Of a stretch of 64,000 bases of DNA, positions 58,961-64,000 are shown piece after piece; the first letter of the stretch is position 1, and each line of letters opens with the position of its first letter. Both the position numbers and the translations under genes were made by a program. The notes under the pieces are model-generated. The model was given only the letters and a program-made list of their open reading frames with translations, ran no database searches and was not told where the DNA came from. Location of the stretch: positions 10,069,806 to 10,133,805 of the forward strand of contig CM055092.1 in NCBI GenBank assembly GCA_029204225.1. Reading direction: 5' to 3'. The stretch comes from Diphasiastrum complanatum (Eukaryota > Streptophyta > Lycopodiopsida > Lycopodiales > Lycopodiaceae).

Positions 58961-59429
58961 TGTTATGGCCATATTCGGTTAAGGACCTAGAATAGTCCTA
59001 ACATGGTAGACCAGCCCTCCAGTATTCGAGATTGTTGGTCACGCCATGATTTAATTCCATGTCAAGGCCAATTTATGACTAATTAACCTTGAGAGGACCC
59101 AGACACTCTAATTGAGACATATGGAGTATTGCATGTCTGTGTGACAGATATAGGCTGGAGGACTGCATGAAGAGATGTAATCTATTTATAGTTTACATGC
59201 ATGGGAGTTGCATGGTTTCATGCACAAGACTCTATTCTCTATATAATGAGGTAGGGATTCTCCCGTCGACATATTGGGTTTAGGTTACCAGTTTCTCTCT
59301 TCTCCTCTAGCTTTCACATGGCATGGCTTGGGGGCTAGATCTAGGATTGGTTGGGTGGTTTGGCTCCATTGTCTCTCTTATTGTATTCTCCTATCCTCAT
59401 CTTAGGGGTTATGCTTGAGGGTCTTTATA
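58961..59429 (+). repeat. 3' LTR, partner of the LTR at 38224-38702
   Basis: TGTTATGGCCATATTCGG to GGTCTTTATA, 469 bp, about 95 percent like the reversed LTR at 38.2 kb by eye. It is followed by GGAAT and the 62-bp satellite. Confidence 0.9.
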
Positions 59430-59550
59430 GGAATCCATGTCAAATGTCCATGCATGTCCTTTTAATGGTGATTGAGCATTTGCATGTCATGGGAATCCAT
59501 GTCAAATGACCATGCATGTTCTTGTTGATGTCCATACTTTTGCATGTATT
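59430..59550 (+). repeat. 62-bp satellite units right of the LTR
   Basis: About two units of the array seen at 38703-39110, reverse complemented (GGAATCCATGTCAAATGTCC, CATTTGCATGTCATGGGAAT). The phase at the LTR border continues the phase at the 38-kb border. Confidence 0.9.
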
Positions 59551-59956
59551 TGAAAACAAGATCTAATCCCATGTTCGATGATCTTTGCCAAAGGCTAATC
59601 CCTTTTAAGATTATGAGATTCTTTAGGATCTAATCTTTTTGTGATCCAAATGATATAAAGACTTCATGAATCTATGAAACCATTCTATCCTCTGTATTTG
59701 TAATTGGCCGAGGGCCAATTGGTCTTCCATAATATAAAAGAATCCTTCGGGGGGGGGGGGGGGGGGGGGGGTCCCCATCTTGACCCTCATCATGTCTTAT
59801 GATTGAATGCTTTATGGTTGAATGGAATTACTTCTTTGATGAGCTTTGTATTTCCTTTCGATATGTTTATGAATATTTTGTTGACTTGATTTTAAAGACC
59901 AATTCTCAATTGGAACTCTAGACTTTTAGAAGAACCCTTCCCTTCGAGTTCACACT
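59551..59956 (+). repeat. Probable LTR region of another element, with poly-G
   Basis: Lies before a primer-like site, and the text ATAATATAAAAGAATCC then TTTGTATTT resembles an LTR. Its left edge is unknown. It carries the 23-base G run. Confidence 0.4.
59749..59771 (+). repeat. Poly-G run of 23
   Basis: Twenty-three consecutive G bases followed by TCCCC. The length may be affected by sequencing error. Confidence 0.85.
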
Positions 59957-59957
59957 T

Positions 59958-59969
59958 TGGTATTAGAGC
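59958..59969 (+). other. Primer-binding-site-like sequence
   Basis: TGGTATTAGAGC, one base from the initiator-Met site TGGTATCAGAGC, 148 bases before a gag-like ATG at 60117. Confidence 0.6.
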
Positions 59970-60116
59970 TAAGGTTTTAAATTTCGTGAACGTGATGTGA
60001 AGGCTTTGTATGTTCATGCATGAAAAGAGATGCCAACCCATCGAACTTTACTTCTTTAGTTATGAATTGATTCCCCATCTACTATTACCTCTTTTTCCTT
60101 TTCTTTCAATACTTTT

Positions 60117-61912
<1,796 letters not shown>

Positions 61913-61980
<68 letters not shown>
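61913..61980 (+). repeat. (GA)n microsatellite
   Basis: About 68 bp of pure GA, 740 bp upstream of the PEX19 start. Confidence 0.95.
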
Positions 61981-61982
<2 letters not shown>

Positions 61983-62110
61983 TGCTGGCCACATGGACTT
62001 TGGCCTGCTATCACGCTTTGGGGAGGGCACCTGGTATCTGAGGAGCATGCACTGGTTTGGGCCCGACGTGTGCTCAAACACTCTTTTTCTAAAAATATAA
62101 ATCCGGGAAC

Positions 62111-62330
62111 GTTTGCTAGTGCCCGTGCAAAATTTGATGTTGGTGCTAGGGAAATTCACACTGGTGCCAGGGAAGTTCATGCTCGTGCCAAGGAACAGGG
62201 TCCCACTAGTGCCCATGATGCTCTAGAGCGTGTAGTGGTGCCCAAGAATTGCAAGGCACTCACAAAATTCGGCATTGGTGCCCTAGGAAATTTGGGCAGG
62301 TCCCACTGAATCCCTTTATGCCCAAAAAAT
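62111..62330 (+). repeat. Degenerate minisatellite upstream of PEX19
   Basis: Imperfect units of about 21-24 bp built on GGTGCCAGGGAAGTTCA and GTGCCCAAGAA (for example GTGCTAGGGAAATTCACACT, then GGTGCCAGGGAAGTTCATGC). No coding role is apparent. Confidence 0.65.
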
Positions 62331-62537
62331 TCACCTTGGTGCTGCAAATTTTTCCCCTCAAGCACCCATCTTCTCAGCCAAGGCCAGGCAACAACACCAC
62401 ACGAGCTTATTAGGCATGTTTTCCCTGGTCAGATATGCTGAACCCTGGTTAAGCCTCACCTTCATGGAAGCATGCAATTTTCCTCCCACTTTTGTGCAGC
62501 AGGGTTGCTCCAGCCGCGATGCTCCTCCTGCATCGCT

Positions 62538-62564
62538 AAGAAGAAGAAGAAGAAGAAGAAGAGG
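62538..62564 (+). repeat. (AAG)n trinucleotide repeat
   Basis: About nine AAG triplets running into AGGAGGAGG, 150 bases before the PEX19 ATG and possibly within its 5' untranslated leader. Confidence 0.85.
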
Positions 62565-62716
62565 AGGAGGTGCCAAACCTATTATATGCTTTCTCCGCCA
62601 CAAGAGAGATTATGATTGATTGATTGGAAAGATTGGCCTCGCTTTTCAACTCTGTTGATGCGCGAGGCTTATCGCCGTGATCTGTTTGTCGTCGGGAGTT
62701 GATCGGGCGTACAACG

Positions 62717-63829
62717 ATGGCGGATCATGAAGATTTTGATGATCATTTGGACAACCTTCTTGACAGTATGTCGACTGAATCCGCTTTTATGAAATTTGAA
62801 AGCTCACTGATGCTAGTTTTCTCAGTTGAATATTTCATAAACCCCATCGTTAGGTTTTATTTGAGAATTAGTTTGGTTTCTGCCTGAGTGGAGCATTGGT
62901 TTAAAGATTCATTTATTTGTTACAGTAGAGCTGTTCGCTTACATTATTATGACATTTTTCTGCATAATATTGCTGCTTTCAAGCCTGCCCTATCTTCCCC
63001 AGTCTAGTTGCTAGATTTTTATGTCTTTGTTAAGGTCTTGTGGAGTTCCTATTCACGATGCTTTATGAATATGCACACAAGGCGTTTGATTTTCGTAGAC
63101 TGCCATTTTAGCCTATTCCACTGTAGTTTGTTAGATTTTAGAGGTTATTATTTATCGATTCTGATTCAGCTTCAATTTTCTGTCAACTGTTCGCTGTGTT
63201 TTTATGTGTCGGTTGATGCCAGTTTTTATATATTTGTGATTTTTCTGATTATGACAGGTGTTCTTGAGGATTTTCGCAAGGTGGACAGTGCGCAAACTCA
63301 ACCAAAGTGCATGCCTAGGCCATTCTTTTCTTGGAACCTTAAGTTTTTCTTTAAGTTCCTTGTTTCTGTTTGATTAGCATGAATATTCGAACTTCATAAA
63401 ATCGTTGAGGGTCTCTTGTGGAGTCATATTTTTTTGACGAGCTATGTTACTGCTGCAAACAATGGCATTGGCATTGGAAATTGCAGATCGCAGGAAAGTT
63501 CACATCTATTGCCTTCCACAAGTGGCAAAGATCAAGCACCTTTGGGTCAAGGATTGGGATTAGGTTTGCCTACTTTGTCTCCGGGAAAGAAGAAGAGCGG
63601 TAGCACAAAGAGTCGAAGTTCAACATCAAATCAACCAGCAGCTTCAACTTCAAGACCAACTGTAGTGGATCCGTCAAACAGCAGTATGGCAGCTACCTTG
63701 GAAAAGTTGGCTGCACAAACGAGGCAGACTGTGGAGAGCATGGAGGCTAGTCCGTCTGACGAAGATGCTATGGGAAATCAACTGGTAGAAAATCTAGTGA
63801 AGCAGTTTGAGGATTTGGGAGGATCACAG
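62717..63829 (+). CDS. PEX19: Peroxin 19 (PEX19), first three coding exons
   Basis: PEX19 is the cytosolic receptor and chaperone that carries peroxisomal membrane proteins to PEX3. Exons 62717-62765, 63258-63306 and 63487-63829 join in phase to give MADHEDFDDHLDNLLDSVLE, DFRKVDSAQTQPKSQESS, then GQGLGLGLPTLSPGKKK, a Ser/Thr-rich linker, AATLEKLAAQTRQTVESMEA and LVENLVKQFEDLGGSQ. The LDxLLDSxLEDF opening is the PEX3-binding helix, and QGLGLGLP and the KQFEDL block are typical of plant PEX19 (established knowledge). Intron borders GTATGT/ACAG and GTGCAT/GCAG keep the frame. Exon 3 ends at CAG before GTAGGA; the C-terminal cargo-binding domain and CaaX box lie beyond the window. Confidence 0.9.
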
Positions 63830-64000
63830 GTAGGACTTGTAAAGGTCATGTTTCAGCAAAATCGGCTCTCTCTTTATTGATCATGAAAGCACAAGAATAA
63901 CTGGATTGAGAATGTGTGACAAATTTGAGCATTAGGAAGATGAATCTTTCTTCTTTGGATTGTGGTTATGGAAAGTGACCATCAATTTGAGTTGAACCTG
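63830..64000 (+). other. PEX19 intron 3 (start)
   Basis: Begins GTAGGACTTG after an in-frame CAG. Non-coding to the window edge. Confidence 0.75.

Noticed and set aside
62699-62887. 62-residue open frame through the PEX19 first exon as the full coding exon
   Set aside because: A consensus donor at 62766 and the phase of the next exons show that translation leaves the frame there.

Overview
This window is nuclear DNA of a land plant with a retrotransposon-rich genome. The signs are intron-containing genes, many Ty1/Copia and Ty3 LTR retrotransposons primed by the plant initiator-Met tRNA site (TGGTATCAGAGC), a LINE, En/Spm-type transposon genes, an endogenous caulimovirid-like fragment, and the first exons of a plant-type PEX19. 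The unusual density of very long (CT)n/(GA)n tracts does not settle the lineage. A fern, other seed-free plant or gymnosperm would fit, but that is inference only.

Layout. 1-6548: right part of a Ty3-type element with gag and protease, no reverse transcriptase or integrase, and a 3.1-kb decayed extra coding region behind its own TATA-like box. 6.6-9.5 kb: solo LTR piece, a caulimovirid-like RT/RNase H fragment with a promoter-like intergenic region, then a Copia RT/RNase H tail with its LTR. 10.2-12.2 kb: Copia 3' end on the minus strand. 12.2-14.5 kb: a second gag-protease relic on the minus strand. 14.5-16.7 kb: a LINE cut off within its RT. 17.6-18.4 kb: possible LTR with a tRNA-Asp-type primer site. 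19.0-26.8 kb: Copia gag relics interrupted by an almost complete Ty3 chromovirus (20010-25887). 26.9-30.2 kb: Copia integrase tail, 2.8 kb of non-coding G/T-rich sequence, and an LTR. 30.2-38.2 kb: AT-rich DNA with no secure gene. 38.2-39.1 kb: LTR next to a 62-bp tandem array. 40.2-45.9 kb: more Copia and Ty3 relics. 45.9-51.9 kb: TNP2-type transposase remains (minus) and a three-exon transposon-type accessory gene (plus), with huge dinucleotide repeats. 52.7-59.6 kb: a Copia element whose 3' half is inverted, and the partner of the 38-kb LTR. 59.6-60.5 kb: start of another LTR element. 62.7-64 kb: the 5' end of PEX19, the only recognisable host gene.

The coding remains are mostly parts of independent, nested and decayed mobile elements and do not form a pathway. 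Most in-frame breaks are TAG or TGA where CAG, CAA or CGA would be expected, which fits cytosine deamination of methylated, silenced elements. The most interesting structural signals are (i) two LTRs 20 kb apart in opposite orientation that share a GGAAT target duplication inside the same 62-bp satellite, pointing to a large inversion; (ii) a Copia element split inside RT with its 3' half flipped; (iii) the polymerase-less gag-protease element with an unknown extra gene; and (iv) the caulimovirid-like RNase H followed by a promoter-like region.
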